Part shown: in pieces, positions 9,501 to 16,421 of the stretch
Position numbering within the stretch: the first letter of the stretch is position 1
How the letters are laid out: each line of letters begins with the position of its first letter
Assembly: GCF_007558865.1 (NCBI RefSeq)
Contig: NZ_VLPK01000001.1
Coordinates: forward strand, 2,170,001 to 2,234,000
Reading direction: 5' to 3'
DNA from: Mucilaginibacter corticis
GTDB taxonomy: Bacteria; Bacteroidota; Bacteroidia; Sphingobacteriales; Sphingobacteriaceae
Length of the DNA: 64,000 nucleotides
Notes under the pieces: model-generated
What the model was told of the DNA's origin: nothing
The model's input: only the letters and a program-made list of their open reading frames with translations
The model's database searches: none
Position numbers and translations under genes: made by a program

Positions 9501-9785
9501 GCCCAGGGTCAACAGGCCGGAAAGGCGTGAGTAAGCCGCCTGGTCGGTCGGGTAAGCCAGCAGGCTCGGGCCATCCAGCAGGTCCAGCCGCACGGCAGGA
9601 ATAAATTTGATGCCGCGGTCTTTGGCCACCACGTAAGCCCGCACCACGCCGGCGAAAGTATTCCGGTCGGTGATCGCGATAGCGCTGTAACCCAGGTCAG
9701 CTGCCAGGTCAACCAGTTCCTCCGGGTGGCTGCCGCCCAGCCGGAAGCTGAAATTACTGGTGACCTGTAGTTCGGCGTAACTCAC
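6573..9785 (-). CDS. dnaE2: Error-prone DNA polymerase III alpha subunit DnaE2 (ImuC)
   Basis: This 1070-residue protein has the C-family polymerase order: PHP domain at residues 1-280 (YAELQVTSNFSF start), polymerase core with PPDIDVDFE near residue 375 carrying two catalytic aspartates and KVDLLSLG near residue 525 carrying the third, then helix-hairpin-helix and a C-terminal OB fold (about 935-1010). The DnaE2-type start and its position after imuB identify it as the mutasome polymerase that copies past DNA lesions. Its ATG overlaps the imuB stop by 4 bp (ATGA), indicating translational coupling. Induction by DNA damage is expected for the family, but no LexA gene is visible here. Confidence 0.97.
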   Translation of the reverse strand: MSYAELQVTSNFSFRLGGSHPEELVDLAADLGYSAIAITDRNTFAGVVRAYVVAKDRGIKFIPAVRLDLLDGPSLLAYPTDQAAYSRLSGLLTLGNLRAEKEKCFLHKKDVYEHSEGSIFVLIPPQSITADFELPETFKKEAAEYRQNLKELYLAASRTFTDGDAKRMFLLSELGIPLVTTNDVYYHDPSRRELQDVLTCVRHKRNIFNAGYLLHQNAERYLKDVKEMERLFQGYPEAIANTQKIAAACNFDLKSLQYEYPDELVPEGMTADEYLAEITFKGAHEFFGEKLAAKLEKQLHFELDFVRRRGHAKYFLTVHDYVAWAREQKILCQGRGSAANSAMCYCLGITPVNPMKYRLLFSRFMSDDRPEPPDIDVDFEHERREEVMQYVFNRFGRDRAAILPTVTILQSKGAIQDVGRAMGLQVDTVKKLSKAFEELADDHIDEETIIKLGLNPKERHLRKVIQLTGQLIGFPRQLGQHTGGFVITQGKLSDLCPVFHARMINRTNIEWNKDDIDALGFMKVDLLSLGMLTAIRKAFDLAKKHHGLDLTLANIPQDDPKVFEMVTAADTAGTFQVESRAQMVMAPQLRPKNFYDLAIQVALVRPGPIQGDMVHPYIRRRQGLEAVTYESDEIKAILERTLGIPLFQEQAMELAIVAAGFTPTEADLLRRSMATFKFNGLVTKFEHKLINGMTSRGYSLEFAQRIFKQLEGFGSYGFPESHAISFAHLVYVSCWIKCYYPDVFAAAILNSQPMGFYQPAQLVSDAYKHGVSLRHVDINHSQWDYTLEETKGKFCALRLGLRQVKGLKEEDVHFLTAARTSPFTSMEQLAEAGVSQAGIVRLAKADAFRSIGLDRRQALWEAEALKDRPIGLFAGQESNSTFEPQLHLPFMQLSEHVLQDYATTGLSIKAHPMSFLRPQLQKLRALTTKQVKQVTNGTYVRLAGIMLFCQRPGTAKGVCFITLEDEEDTCNLVVFKQNFKKFVKEILYSDVLCVEGRVQQEGGSTHLIVTKCYDYSRLVAQLSQDKAAEARLLKNSDAAKKLNPYADAYFENTLSAEDLKNPFPKSRNFK

Positions 9786-11284
9786 GGGAAGTAACCATGG
9801 ATGAACCAGCGCCGGGTCTGGCCAGGCTGGTCGGCGGCAGTTCCGAACAGCCAGTAGCGCATGCCTTGTTCATCTTCGGCGACATAGTAGTCGCGGTAAC
9901 CCCCGTCCTCGATCCACCACTCTTCGCCGATGCGCTCCGGGCCGTCCGCGTTAACGATGATGTGCCGCTCATTGCGGTACACAAATTGCCTGGGTGCATA
10001 ATCCGGCGTAAGCGCCATCGCCTCAATGGGTTCAGGCGGCTCCAGCAATTGCACCGGGCGGATCTTATCCTCCGGCCAGTCGCTTTCGGGCTTTTCGGTC
10101 AGGTCTGTCGTATTGCCTGCCACCCGTTCCGGCCAGTGATGTTCCTGCGGCAAGTAGCGGTGGATCTGGTCTTTACCGACCCGCGCGCCCACATTATCCA
10201 GCAGCTCGGCTACCTCTTCGCTGTCGGCGGCAGGTTTGCCGTTCCAGAGCAGGTTCTGCTTGTCGCTCGCCGACTCGGTCTTTGGCGCATCCAGGATAAA
10301 CAGCTCGATACCCAGCCCCGGCGCGACCTGGTCAAACTGCAAAGCAAACAGTTTAAAGATATGATCGGTCCGCTGGCTGGGATGGTTGGTGCCAATGCTC
10401 AACTGGCCCGACTTACCATCGATCCGCAGGTAGGTCAATACCGCGCTGCGCAGGCCGAGCCCTTCACCATAAAGGCGCTTGCAAAGCGTATCGATCAGCG
10501 CATGCACGGTGGTTTCGATCACCTCGCGCGTACGGATCGGTTCGAGTAATGCGACCCGTTCGCTATAAGGTACCGGTTCTTTCAATGGCAGCAGGAACTC
10601 GGCTTCCTGCCCGAGCGCCTGGTACAGGCGCAGCACCATATTGCCGCCGAAGCGTCGCTTCAGCACCGACTTGGGCAAATGGATAAAACTGCCCACCTGG
10701 TAAAAACCCAGCTCGCGCAGCTTGGTCAGCAGGTCGAGACTCAGGCGCAGCGAGAAAGGCGGTAGCGGCATCAGCGCATTGCGCTGCCCGCCCGGTGGAA
10801 CGATCAGGCCGCTTTCGGCGCAGCGCGCAACGGCCCAGGCGCAGCCGATGGTATCGGCCATGCCCGGACGGATGGTATAGCCCAGTGCCTTCAGGCGGCT
10901 GACCATATCTTTTAGGAACTCTATCTCGCCACCCTTCAAATGGGTACAGCCCGTGACATCCAGCAGCAAACCGTCTGGCGGGTCGACCATCACCAGCGGC
11001 GTATAACGCAGGCACCATTCCGCCAGGCCTTTTAATAACTTGATATTCCGGCCGGCTTTGTTCTCAAACAATTGTATGCCGGGTGCGATCACTCGGACAT
11101 CCGCGGCGGCCATCCCTGGGCGCACCCCGCAATTCTCAGCATGGTTGTTCATCGCCATGACCATCATGCGCCCGTGATCCGGTTCGGTAAAAGCCACCGG
11201 CACGTCGCGGAGCGACTTCAGCCGAATGGCTTCCCGGTCGGTCAGTAAATATTTGAACCATATGGACACAAAGCGCTTAGGCAT
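9782..11284 (-). CDS. imuB: ImuB, Y-family polymerase-like mutasome protein
   Basis: This 500-residue protein begins MPKRFVSIWFKYLLTDR and has a Y-family polymerase-like N-terminal half including PPDGLLLDVTGCTHL. ImuB proteins lack polymerase catalytic acids and act as the hub that links the beta clamp, ImuA and DnaE2. The C-terminal region (about 330-500) is acidic and Trp-rich, typical of the adaptor part. The gene overlaps imuA by 8 bp upstream and dnaE2 by 4 bp downstream, so the three proteins are made together in the cytoplasm as the translesion complex. Confidence 0.95.
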   Translation of the reverse strand: MPKRFVSIWFKYLLTDREAIRLKSLRDVPVAFTEPDHGRMMVMAMNNHAENCGVRPGMAAADVRVIAPGIQLFENKAGRNIKLLKGLAEWCLRYTPLVMVDPPDGLLLDVTGCTHLKGGEIEFLKDMVSRLKALGYTIRPGMADTIGCAWAVARCAESGLIVPPGGQRNALMPLPPFSLRLSLDLLTKLRELGFYQVGSFIHLPKSVLKRRFGGNMVLRLYQALGQEAEFLLPLKEPVPYSERVALLEPIRTREVIETTVHALIDTLCKRLYGEGLGLRSAVLTYLRIDGKSGQLSIGTNHPSQRTDHIFKLFALQFDQVAPGLGIELFILDAPKTESASDKQNLLWNGKPAADSEEVAELLDNVGARVGKDQIHRYLPQEHHWPERVAGNTTDLTEKPESDWPEDKIRPVQLLEPPEPIEAMALTPDYAPRQFVYRNERHIIVNADGPERIGEEWWIEDGGYRDYYVAEDEQGMRYWLFGTAADQPGQTRRWFIHGYFP

Positions 11285-12020
11285 AGTGGCGCTGCGTATC
11301 GGGTTGAACCATCTGTTCCTGCTGCGGATGCAAGAAGCTGTTATTTTTCCATTCCAGTATCCAGGAACCGGGCTGTCCGTTTTTGACTTTCAGTAATTCC
11401 ACCTGCCAGCGCGGATAACCAACGCCGGGCATGCCCGGACGCAGGCGGCTGCGCAGTGGTTTCACCGTCCAACGGGCGGTGCAAGCCGTAGTGTTCAGTA
11501 TCTTCGCATCCTTCCGCAAAATAAAGCCGGTCACCCGGCTCTGCTCAATGGCAAGCTGTAAACGGCGGGATTCCATAAAGCTCAATAAGCGCGTCTCGCA
11601 GATCACGGCGGCAATACCGCTGCACTTCAGCGCTTCCTCGGTCACCCAAAGCACATCCTTTTCCCGCGCCACATCGATAAAGATGATCCGGTCGGGACTG
11701 ATCCCAAAACGCTTGAGTGCGGGAGGATAGATCCGGCGCGTATAACTCACCCAGACGCAAACACCGCCCTTTTCCAGCAGGGTTTGCAGCACCCCGGCGA
11801 TAAAACCGCCGATGGCCGCCGTGAATTCGGGCCTTGTGCTTATAAACTCATGCAGCGCCCCTGTCGGGAAAACCCGGTTGGGAAAGGCCTGCTCAATTGG
11901 GCCCAGGCCAAAGAAAGGCTGTTCTTCCGGCGCAAGCGGACGGAAACCCTCCCAGTCCAGCAGGTCACGGCGCAGCTTCTCGATCATCTCTTGTTTGGTC
12001 GCGTTCATGGGTTTCTGCAT
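11277..12020 (-). CDS. imuA: ImuA, RecA-like mutasome protein
   Basis: This 247-residue protein resembles ImuA/SulA-like RecA-fold proteins. It has FPTGALHEFIS, a central strand (VCVWVSYTRRIYPPAL), and RIIFIDVAREKDVLWVTEEALKC, followed by a C-terminal TARWTVKPL segment. The P-loop is degenerate, as in much of the family. The start ATG (12018-12020) directly abuts the stop of the upstream 101-residue gene, showing a four-gene operon ending in dnaE2. An internal ATG at residue 5 is an alternative start. Confidence 0.92.
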   Translation of the reverse strand: MQKPMNATKQEMIEKLRRDLLDWEGFRPLAPEEQPFFGLGPIEQAFPNRVFPTGALHEFISTRPEFTAAIGGFIAGVLQTLLEKGGVCVWVSYTRRIYPPALKRFGISPDRIIFIDVAREKDVLWVTEEALKCSGIAAVICETRLLSFMESRRLQLAIEQSRVTGFILRKDAKILNTTACTARWTVKPLRSRLRPGMPGVGYPRWQVELLKVKNGQPGSWILEWKNNSFLHPQQEQMVQPDTQRHYA

Positions 12021-12326
12021 TTAAGGGTTTAGTGGCAATCGTTGCTGTTGCGGTGTCGGCTGGTGCTGCTGCTGATCACGAATCGCTTTAATGATCGCCA
12101 GGAGTTCATCAGCACTGAACGCTTGGTCTTCCGCCTGCATCGCCTCGAAGGTAAAGTCCAAGTGTTCCGGATCGCTTTCGATATTCACCGAAATCACCGC
12201 CCGCCGGGCATCGCCGCGCACGTCAAAGCGCATTAGTCCGTTCTCATCGGCCAGGTAATCCAGCTGCTCAACCCACAGGCTGACAGGCACATCATTCCAT
12301 TCTATCTCAATCTCAAAAGGCACCAT
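12021..12326 (-). CDS. First gene of the imu operon, unknown small protein
   Basis: This 101-residue acidic protein has a beta-rich first half (EIEIEWNDVPVSLWVEQLDYL) and a C-terminal Gln/Pro-rich tail. It carries no recognised domain. Its stop codon touches the imuA start, so it is the promoter-proximal member of the imuA-imuB-dnaE2 operon and may be a mutasome accessory factor (inference from position). A candidate operator dyad lies 30-48 bp upstream of its start. I do not know whether this gene is present in other imu operons. Confidence 0.7.
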   Translation of the reverse strand: MVPFEIEIEWNDVPVSLWVEQLDYLADENGLMRFDVRGDARRAVISVNIESDPEHLDFTFEAMQAEDQAFSADELLAIIKAIRDQQQHQPTPQQQRLPLNP

Positions 12327-12355
12327 AACATCTTCAATTTGGGGACTATAAAGTT

Positions 12356-12374
12356 ATGCTAATATTTTTAGCAT
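12356..12374. promoter_or_regulatory. Candidate operator dyad of the imu operon
   Basis: A perfect 7-bp inverted repeat, ATGCTAA-tattt-TTAGCAT, sits in the 90-bp divergent gap between the imu operon and the gene at 12417. It has the size and symmetry of a dimeric repressor site and is well placed to control the repair operon. The regulator is not known, and no second copy of the dyad was noticed in the window. Confidence 0.4.
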
Positions 12375-12416
12375 TTTCCTAAGGTTTTCTACAATTTTTT
12401 TTCCACCTTTGTTTTA

Positions 12417-12725
12417 ATGAGAAATAAATTGTTCCCGGAAACGCCTAAATCGGTGAAGATCAGTACCGGTAAATGGGTGCGTATTTTGCCGGATGAAGGC
12501 GAAGGTTATGCCCTTTATGATCCCATTGCGGAGCTGGACCTCGGCCGTATCTTGTTTGACACTGCTAACAACTGGATCTATGACGGTGACTTGCTCAGCG
12601 TTATCGAACAGGAAGAACTGGCCGGTGCAATTAACGGGCACGAAAAGAAAATGGACGATTTATTGGAAAGATGGAGAGGTGATGATGGAACAGCTATGTT
12701 TTTTCCCAGAGGCGGGACAGAGTAA
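12417..12725 (+). CDS. Small hypothetical protein overlapping alkB
   Basis: This 102-residue acidic protein starts MRNKLFPETPKSVKIST and contains a WVRILPDEGEGYALYDPIAELDLGRI-like conserved-looking region, shortened here to its centre (DEGEGYALYDP). The gene is divergent from the imu operon and overlaps the AlkB-type gene by about 44 bp in another frame, so it is probably co-transcribed with it. It has no signal peptide or membrane segment. The function is unknown. Confidence 0.6.
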   Translation: MRNKLFPETPKSVKISTGKWVRILPDEGEGYALYDPIAELDLGRILFDTANNWIYDGDLLSVIEQEELAGAINGHEKKMDDLLERWRGDDGTAMFFPRGGTE

Positions 12726-13293
12726 GGGCCTGCCGGTCGATTTTCTGGAATACTTTCCGGGGTTATTCAGTCCCGAAGAAGGCGACCTATTTTTGCAAAA
12801 GTTTATCTCAGAGGCACCCTGGAAACAGACCGTTCAAAAAATGTATGATAAAGAGGTGCTGACGCCGCGGTTAACAGCCTGGTATGGCGACCGTGGTACC
12901 GATTATTCCCATCCCGGTCGTATCAGTAATCCAACGCCCTGGACGCCGGAACTGCTGGCGATCAAAGCTAAGGTAGAACCTTTAGCGGGTGTCAAATTCA
13001 ATAGTGTTTTGCTGAACTATTACCGGGACGGAAACGATTCGGTCGCCTGGCATAGTGATAAAGAAAGCATCCTGGGCAAGCACCCGGTTATCGCCTCGGT
13101 CAGCTTCGGGCAGGTTCGGAGTTTTGATATCCGCCGCAAGACCGACCACAAGGAACAGTATTCGGTAAGGCTGGAGCATGGCTCCTTCCTCCTGATGAAA
13201 AGCGGTTTACAGGAACATTGGGAACACCGGATCGCCAAATCAGCTAAAGCGATGAAGCCGCGCGTTAACTTGACGTTCAGGCAGGTGATTTAA
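12682..13293 (+). CDS. alkB: AlkB-type alpha-ketoglutarate-dependent dioxygenase
   Basis: This 203-residue enzyme is predicted to remove alkyl lesions from DNA or RNA bases by oxidative dealkylation using Fe(II) and 2-oxoglutarate. The HxD iron motif is VAWHSDKE (about residues 123-130), the distal His is in LEHGSFLLM, and the 2-oxoglutarate-binding Arg is in KPRVNLTFR at the C-terminus. The open frame extends further upstream, but the start at 12682 (ATG ATG GAA) follows a GGAGAGG ribosome-binding site and gives a normal family length. An extra ATG at 12685 is equally possible. Confidence 0.9.
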   Translation: MMEQLCFFPEAGQSKGLPVDFLEYFPGLFSPEEGDLFLQKFISEAPWKQTVQKMYDKEVLTPRLTAWYGDRGTDYSHPGRISNPTPWTPELLAIKAKVEPLAGVKFNSVLLNYYRDGNDSVAWHSDKESILGKHPVIASVSFGQVRSFDIRRKTDHKEQYSVRLEHGSFLLMKSGLQEHWEHRIAKSAKAMKPRVNLTFRQVI

Positions 13294-13324
13294 TTTTTTA
13301 TAAATAATTCCTATCTTGCGCCTG

Positions 13325-13420
13325 ATGACCAGCCAAAGAATCAATAGCTTAATCCTTAACGCCATAATTATTATTGTGGTGGCTGTCATTATTATTCCGA
13401 TTTCTCCGGGAGTGCATTAA
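13325..13420 (+). CDS. Ile/Val-rich leader peptide of an ilv-type attenuator
   Basis: This 31-codon frame runs from ATG (13325) to TAA (13418-13420). It contains ten Ile and four Val codons, including four Ile, two Val, Ala, Val and three more Ile almost in a row. That composition strongly resembles E. coli ilv leader peptides. The end of the frame carries ccgggag (13406-13412), which can pair with the 5-prime arm of the following terminator. It precedes an acetolactate-synthase-small-subunit-like gene. No clear ribosome-binding site is seen, which is common in this phylum. Function as a sensor of Ile/Val-tRNA charging is inferred. Confidence 0.75.
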   Translation: MTSQRINSLILNAIIIIVVAVIIIPISPGVH

Positions 13421-13479
13421 CGTATCTGTAAATTCAACAATACATATGAGCCTCCCGGAAACCCGGGAGGCTTTTTTTT
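13406..13479 (+). promoter_or_regulatory. Transcription attenuator: antiterminator plus terminator
   Basis: Terminator arms gcctcccgg (13450-13458) and ccgggaggc (13463-13471) form a perfect 9-bp stem with a 4-nt loop, followed by eight T. The mutually exclusive antiterminator pairs ccgggag (13406-13412) with ctcccgg (13452-13458). A ribosome finishing the leader peptide would cover the first segment and let the terminator form. A ribosome stalled at the Ile/Val codons would leave it free and allow read-through into the ACT-domain gene at 13493. Confidence 0.75.
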
Positions 13480-13492
13480 AACCCAAAAATTC

Positions 13493-14008
13493 ATGAAAAA
13501 GCCAGTACCTACTACCAACCAGTTTATTTTCTCCCTGTATGCCGATGATAAGAAGGGATTGATCGGTCAGATCCTGATCTATTTTAACCGCAGCAGCTAT
13601 GACGTACAAAGCCTGAATGTCGCGCGTACTGATATCAGCGACCTGGTGATGGTGACTTTAGAGGCGGAAGTTCCGGCGCAGGCCATCGGCCCGTTTAGTG
13701 AAAAGCTGAAAAAGATCGTGGAGGTGTATGCCGTGACGGTTTACCCGGCTGGCGAAGGCTTGAAGAAAACCGGCTTTTACCGCCTTTCGGCCGCCGCGCT
13801 GAACGCGCAGCTTTGGGCGCTGATGGCAAAGTATGGCGCAACGCTGAGTAGTATGGGAGAAAACAGCCTGGTGATCTCCAAGACTGGATCGGATAAGGAT
13901 TTGGCCGAATTGTTTGCACTGTTGGAAGGGCCGCATTTATTGGGATTTTGCAAAAGCGGGCTGATCGTGGAAGAAAGCCTGGTGCCCTATGAGTCGCTGG
14001 TGACTTAG
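13493..14008 (+). CDS. Orphan acetolactate-synthase-small-subunit-like ACT protein
   Basis: This 171-residue protein has an N-terminal ACT domain (FIFSLYADDKKGLIGQIL, then YDVQSLNVARTDISDLV) and a C-terminal second domain ending FCKSGLIVEESLV. The order matches IlvH/IlvN regulatory subunits, which confer valine feedback on acetolactate synthase. It is divergent from the usual Bacteroidota IlvN, and no ilvB or ilvC lies nearby. The upstream Ile/Val leader and terminator support a role in branched-chain amino-acid metabolism. It may regulate a distant synthase or act alone as an amino-acid sensor. Confidence 0.75.
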   Translation: MKKPVPTTNQFIFSLYADDKKGLIGQILIYFNRSSYDVQSLNVARTDISDLVMVTLEAEVPAQAIGPFSEKLKKIVEVYAVTVYPAGEGLKKTGFYRLSAAALNAQLWALMAKYGATLSSMGENSLVISKTGSDKDLAELFALLEGPHLLGFCKSGLIVEESLVPYESLVT

Positions 14009-14247
14009 GCCACCTGCCCTAATTTATGGATGGCCTCGTTAAAGGTGCTTTCCAAATGTTGATAGGGCTTTGGGCAAACATCTTCGCCCACGATCTTAAA
14101 GAGCCCGTCTTCACCGGCCTGTACGTGGAAGCGGCATTCTTTGCCTTCATGCTGTACGTACACCTGGTATAACTGCAGGCGTACCCGGTTCATGGTATGG
14201 AAGCGGAATTTCGCCCCGTCCAGCTCTATTTCAAAATTTACGATCAT
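14005..14247 (-). CDS. Small hypothetical protein (80 residues)
   Basis: This beta-rich protein begins MIVNFEIELDGAKFRF and has a short C-terminal helix. Its start overlaps the stop of the upstream gene (14244) by 4 bp, so it is translationally coupled as the last gene of a three-gene minus-strand set. Its 3-prime end overlaps the convergent ACT gene end by 4 bp. No known domain is recognised. Confidence 0.65.
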   Translation of the reverse strand: MIVNFEIELDGAKFRFHTMNRVRLQLYQVYVQHEGKECRFHVQAGEDGLFKIVGEDVCPKPYQHLESTFNEAIHKLGQVA

Positions 14248-14816
14248 TGGGCAAAATTAATGACCCGGCGCAGGATTTCTGTTTCGAGCTGAAGGTCGGC
14301 CAAATCGCCGCTGGTGACCTCCCATTCAGTTTCCATCAGCTCGATTTCGGCACTGAAGCCTCCATTGATAAAAACCAGGAAGCGGCCCTCATCGGCCATG
14401 AGCTGAATATATTTACGTTCATGAAAGCGGTCATAGGTAAACGAAAGCTGGGTATCCGGGTCGTTGCCGGAAAGGAAAACAGGCTGATGATCCTGCAAGA
14501 TATCCACGACCTGTAAAACTTCGGCTTCACTCAGGCGGTTGCCCAGGTATTTCCATTCAAAAGTGGTCGTCCCTTGAAAATGCAGTTCGCCTAAAAATCC
14601 GGGATGGGCGATGCCTTCCAGCGCTACATATTCCAGATAGTTTTCGAGGCGTTGCTCAAAGTCTTCGCCTTCTTCAGCCGGGTACCCCTCATAAATGCGG
14701 AAAGCTTGGGTAGCGACATACAGATCGCCTTCCTGCCGGTAGACCGGGAAAATATCGATGGGCTGATGGCTGCCATCATCCCGGGTTATCTGTATGAGCG
14801 CGGGGTTATTGAGCAT
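14244..14816 (-). CDS. Hypothetical acidic protein (190 residues)
   Basis: The start at 14816 (MLNNPALIQ) is preferred over a longer reading because the upstream codons overlap another coding frame; with it the gene overlaps its upstream neighbour by 11 bp. The protein is soluble and acidic, with aromatic strands (TTFEWKYLGNRL, SFTYDRFHERKYIQ) and a C-terminal helix. No known domain is recognised. The tight overlaps on both sides suggest the three genes act together. Confidence 0.65.
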   Translation of the reverse strand: MLNNPALIQITRDDGSHQPIDIFPVYRQEGDLYVATQAFRIYEGYPAEEGEDFEQRLENYLEYVALEGIAHPGFLGELHFQGTTTFEWKYLGNRLSEAEVLQVVDILQDHQPVFLSGNDPDTQLSFTYDRFHERKYIQLMADEGRFLVFINGGFSAEIELMETEWEVTSGDLADLQLETEILRRVINFAQ

Positions 14817-15036
14817 AATGATCTTCGATGCGGTCACATATTTTTTGGAACAGCTGGTTCTCCAACGGGTTTCCCGAAAGCTGTTTCCAAACACTGTCAA
14901 AGCTAAGTTCTGCAATCAAAACGCCATCTTTCTCTACTCCAAAAACATGGTCTGCTTGTTCAGTGATCCGGTATGCGTGCTCGACTCCGGATATTGCTTC
15001 GCAAAAAGCAAAACTATGCAGTTCTTCGGATTCCAT
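14806..15036 (-). CDS. Small hypothetical protein, paralogue-like to the gene at 15381
   Basis: This 76-residue protein starts MESEELHSF; a longer reading from 15075 is possible. Its second half (FGVEKDGVLIAELSF, then a helix ending KICDRIEDHYAQ) aligns by eye with the plus-strand protein at 15381 (YRVYENGSYVASFTPDS, then LLAEKIEAHHPHG). The two look like diverged duplicates flanking the DUF3253 gene. The function is unknown. Confidence 0.55.
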   Translation of the reverse strand: MESEELHSFAFCEAISGVEHAYRITEQADHVFGVEKDGVLIAELSFDSVWKQLSGNPLENQLFQKICDRIEDHYAQ

Positions 15037-15079
15037 ATTGCAAAATAAACAAAGTTTATTGAATACGGTTTGCAAGCGT

Positions 15080-15331
15080 TCAGGATGTGCAGGTCGAACG
15101 ACTGATCCTGATCCGAACAGGTCCCTTGATATGATCAGGGTCTACAGGGTTGCCCTTTTGTGTTAGCAAGACTTGCCCGCTTTTATGTAATTCAATAGCA
15201 GCGTCTCTGATCTCACCCATGTGTTTGCGCCAGTCATCCGGAAATAAGGCACGGGCAATTTCAGAAGGACATGTGCTCTTGGATGTTCCGCGTTCCCGCG
15301 CAGTTTGCAATATGGATTGGGTGATATTCAT
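15080..15331 (-). CDS. DUF3253 protein
   Basis: This 83-residue protein fits DUF3253 closely: an N-terminal SEIARALFPDDWRKHMGEIRDAAIEL helix pair (shown here by its parts SEIARALFP and WRKHMGEIRDAA), then GQVLLTQKGNPVDP and the terminal KGPVRIRIS strand. The fold is a winged-helix-like domain with no defined role. It sits between the two paralogue-like small genes and shares the strand of the three genes to its left. Confidence 0.8.
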   Translation of the reverse strand: MNITQSILQTARERGTSKSTCPSEIARALFPDDWRKHMGEIRDAAIELHKSGQVLLTQKGNPVDPDHIKGPVRIRISRSTCTS

Positions 15332-15380
15332 GGATTTATATTAAGGTTAAACAATGCAGTTGCCAAACGGTTATCTTTTT

Positions 15381-15653
15381 ATGGAAAATTATGCAATAAC
15401 CGTGGGTAAGGGCAAAGAAGAGCATCATTTCGAGGTAGGCGAATATGCGCACCACGAGGAGGATAAATGTAAATACCGGGTGTATGAGAACGGGAGTTAT
15501 GTTGCCAGCTTCACGCCGGACAGCCACGACTTTCTGCAGATTTGCCAGAATCCCGGTCAAATTGACGAAGAAGTTCTTCACCTCCTGGCCGAAAAGATCG
15601 AGGCGCATCATCCGCATGGCATTAATGATAACATTAGAAAATTGAAATTATGA
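15381..15653 (+). CDS. Small hypothetical protein, first gene of the Ku operon
   Basis: This 90-residue protein starts at MENYAITV (15381); an upstream ATG at 15354 would add nine residues. It is rich in His and Glu and ends with a helix. The stop overlaps the Ku start by 4 bp, so it is translationally coupled to Ku. It aligns weakly with the protein at 14806-15036. The role is unknown; a DNA end-joining link is inferred only from position. Confidence 0.6.
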   Translation: MENYAITVGKGKEEHHFEVGEYAHHEEDKCKYRVYENGSYVASFTPDSHDFLQICQNPGQIDEEVLHLLAEKIEAHHPHGINDNIRKLKL

Positions 15654-16420
15654 GAAGTATCTGGACAGGTTCAATCGGCTTCGGCCTGGTGAGCATCCCC
15701 ATTAAATTATATTCGGCTGTACAGGAAACGCGCTTGGATCTGGATATGCTGGACAGCCGCGATCACGCGCATATCAAATTCCAGCGGGTAAACGAGAACA
15801 CCAAAAAGGAAGTCCCTTATGACAAGATCGTCAAGGGTTATAAATATGATGATGATTATGTGATCATCGAGGACGCCGATTTTGAGGCCGCCGCCCCGGA
15901 AAAAAGCAAAGTGATCGAAATTGAGAACTTTGTGGATCTGGCCGCAGTGAACCCGATGTTTTATGAAAGTTCTTACTATACCGCTCCGGCCACAAAAAAG
16001 AACAAAGCTTACGCGCTTTTGCTGGCAGCATTAAAGAAGTCAGGAAAGGCCGGTCTGGCGCGTTTTGTTTTACGAAGCACCGAAAGTATGTGTATCGTTC
16101 ACCCGGTTGAAAACGACCTGGTGATCACCCGAATCCGTTTTGCCCAGCAGATCCGCGACCAAAGTGACCTGGAACTGGATGAAAAGATAGAAGTAAGCGA
16201 TAAGGAACTGAAAATGGGATTGGCCCTGATCGACCAGTATACGGAGCCGATGGATCTGGAAAAGTATAAAGACGAATATCATGACGAACTGCTCAAGATC
16301 ATTGAGCAGAAAGCCAAAGGTAAACGTCCGACCATCAAAAAACTGAAACCGAAAGTGGCTAAGAGTGACGACCTGTATGATCAGTTGATGAACAGTTTAA
16401 ACGTTAAGAAGGGGGCGTGA
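15650..16420 (+). CDS. ku: Ku protein, DNA end-binding for non-homologous end joining
   Basis: This 256-residue protein begins MRSIWTGSIGFGLVSIPIKLYSA, the bacterial Ku signature (first 15 residues MRSIWTGSIGFGLVS). The Ku core continues with KIVKGYKYDDDYVII and YYTAPATKKNKAYALL. A lysine-rich tail follows (KRPTIKKLKPKVAKS), typical of LigD-interacting Ku. It forms a ring-shaped homodimer on broken DNA ends and recruits LigD, which is encoded 2 kb away on the other strand. It is co-directional with the following small genes and ExoIII. Confidence 0.95.
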   Translation: MRSIWTGSIGFGLVSIPIKLYSAVQETRLDLDMLDSRDHAHIKFQRVNENTKKEVPYDKIVKGYKYDDDYVIIEDADFEAAAPEKSKVIEIENFVDLAAVNPMFYESSYYTAPATKKNKAYALLLAALKKSGKAGLARFVLRSTESMCIVHPVENDLVITRIRFAQQIRDQSDLELDEKIEVSDKELKMGLALIDQYTEPMDLEKYKDEYHDELLKIIEQKAKGKRPTIKKLKPKVAKSDDLYDQLMNSLNVKKGA

Positions 16421-16421
16421 T

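Noticed and set aside
6573..9785. Missing first His of the PHP HxH motif in DnaE2 treated as unusual
   Set aside because: Gln in this position is common in DnaE2-type polymerases, so it is not a sign of damage.
9797..10549. 250-residue plus-strand frame antisense to imuB
   Set aside because: imuB has a strong family match and tight operon spacing; the antisense frame is a codon-bias shadow.
12493..12681. N-terminal extension of the AlkB-like frame
   Set aside because: It overlaps the small hypothetical gene in another frame and a good ribosome-binding site precedes the ATG at 12682.
13270..13319. TTGAC and TATCTTGC as a promoter for the leader peptide
   Set aside because: Spacing is too long and the start would be at or beyond the leader ATG, so the element is not supported as a promoter, though some promoter must exist.
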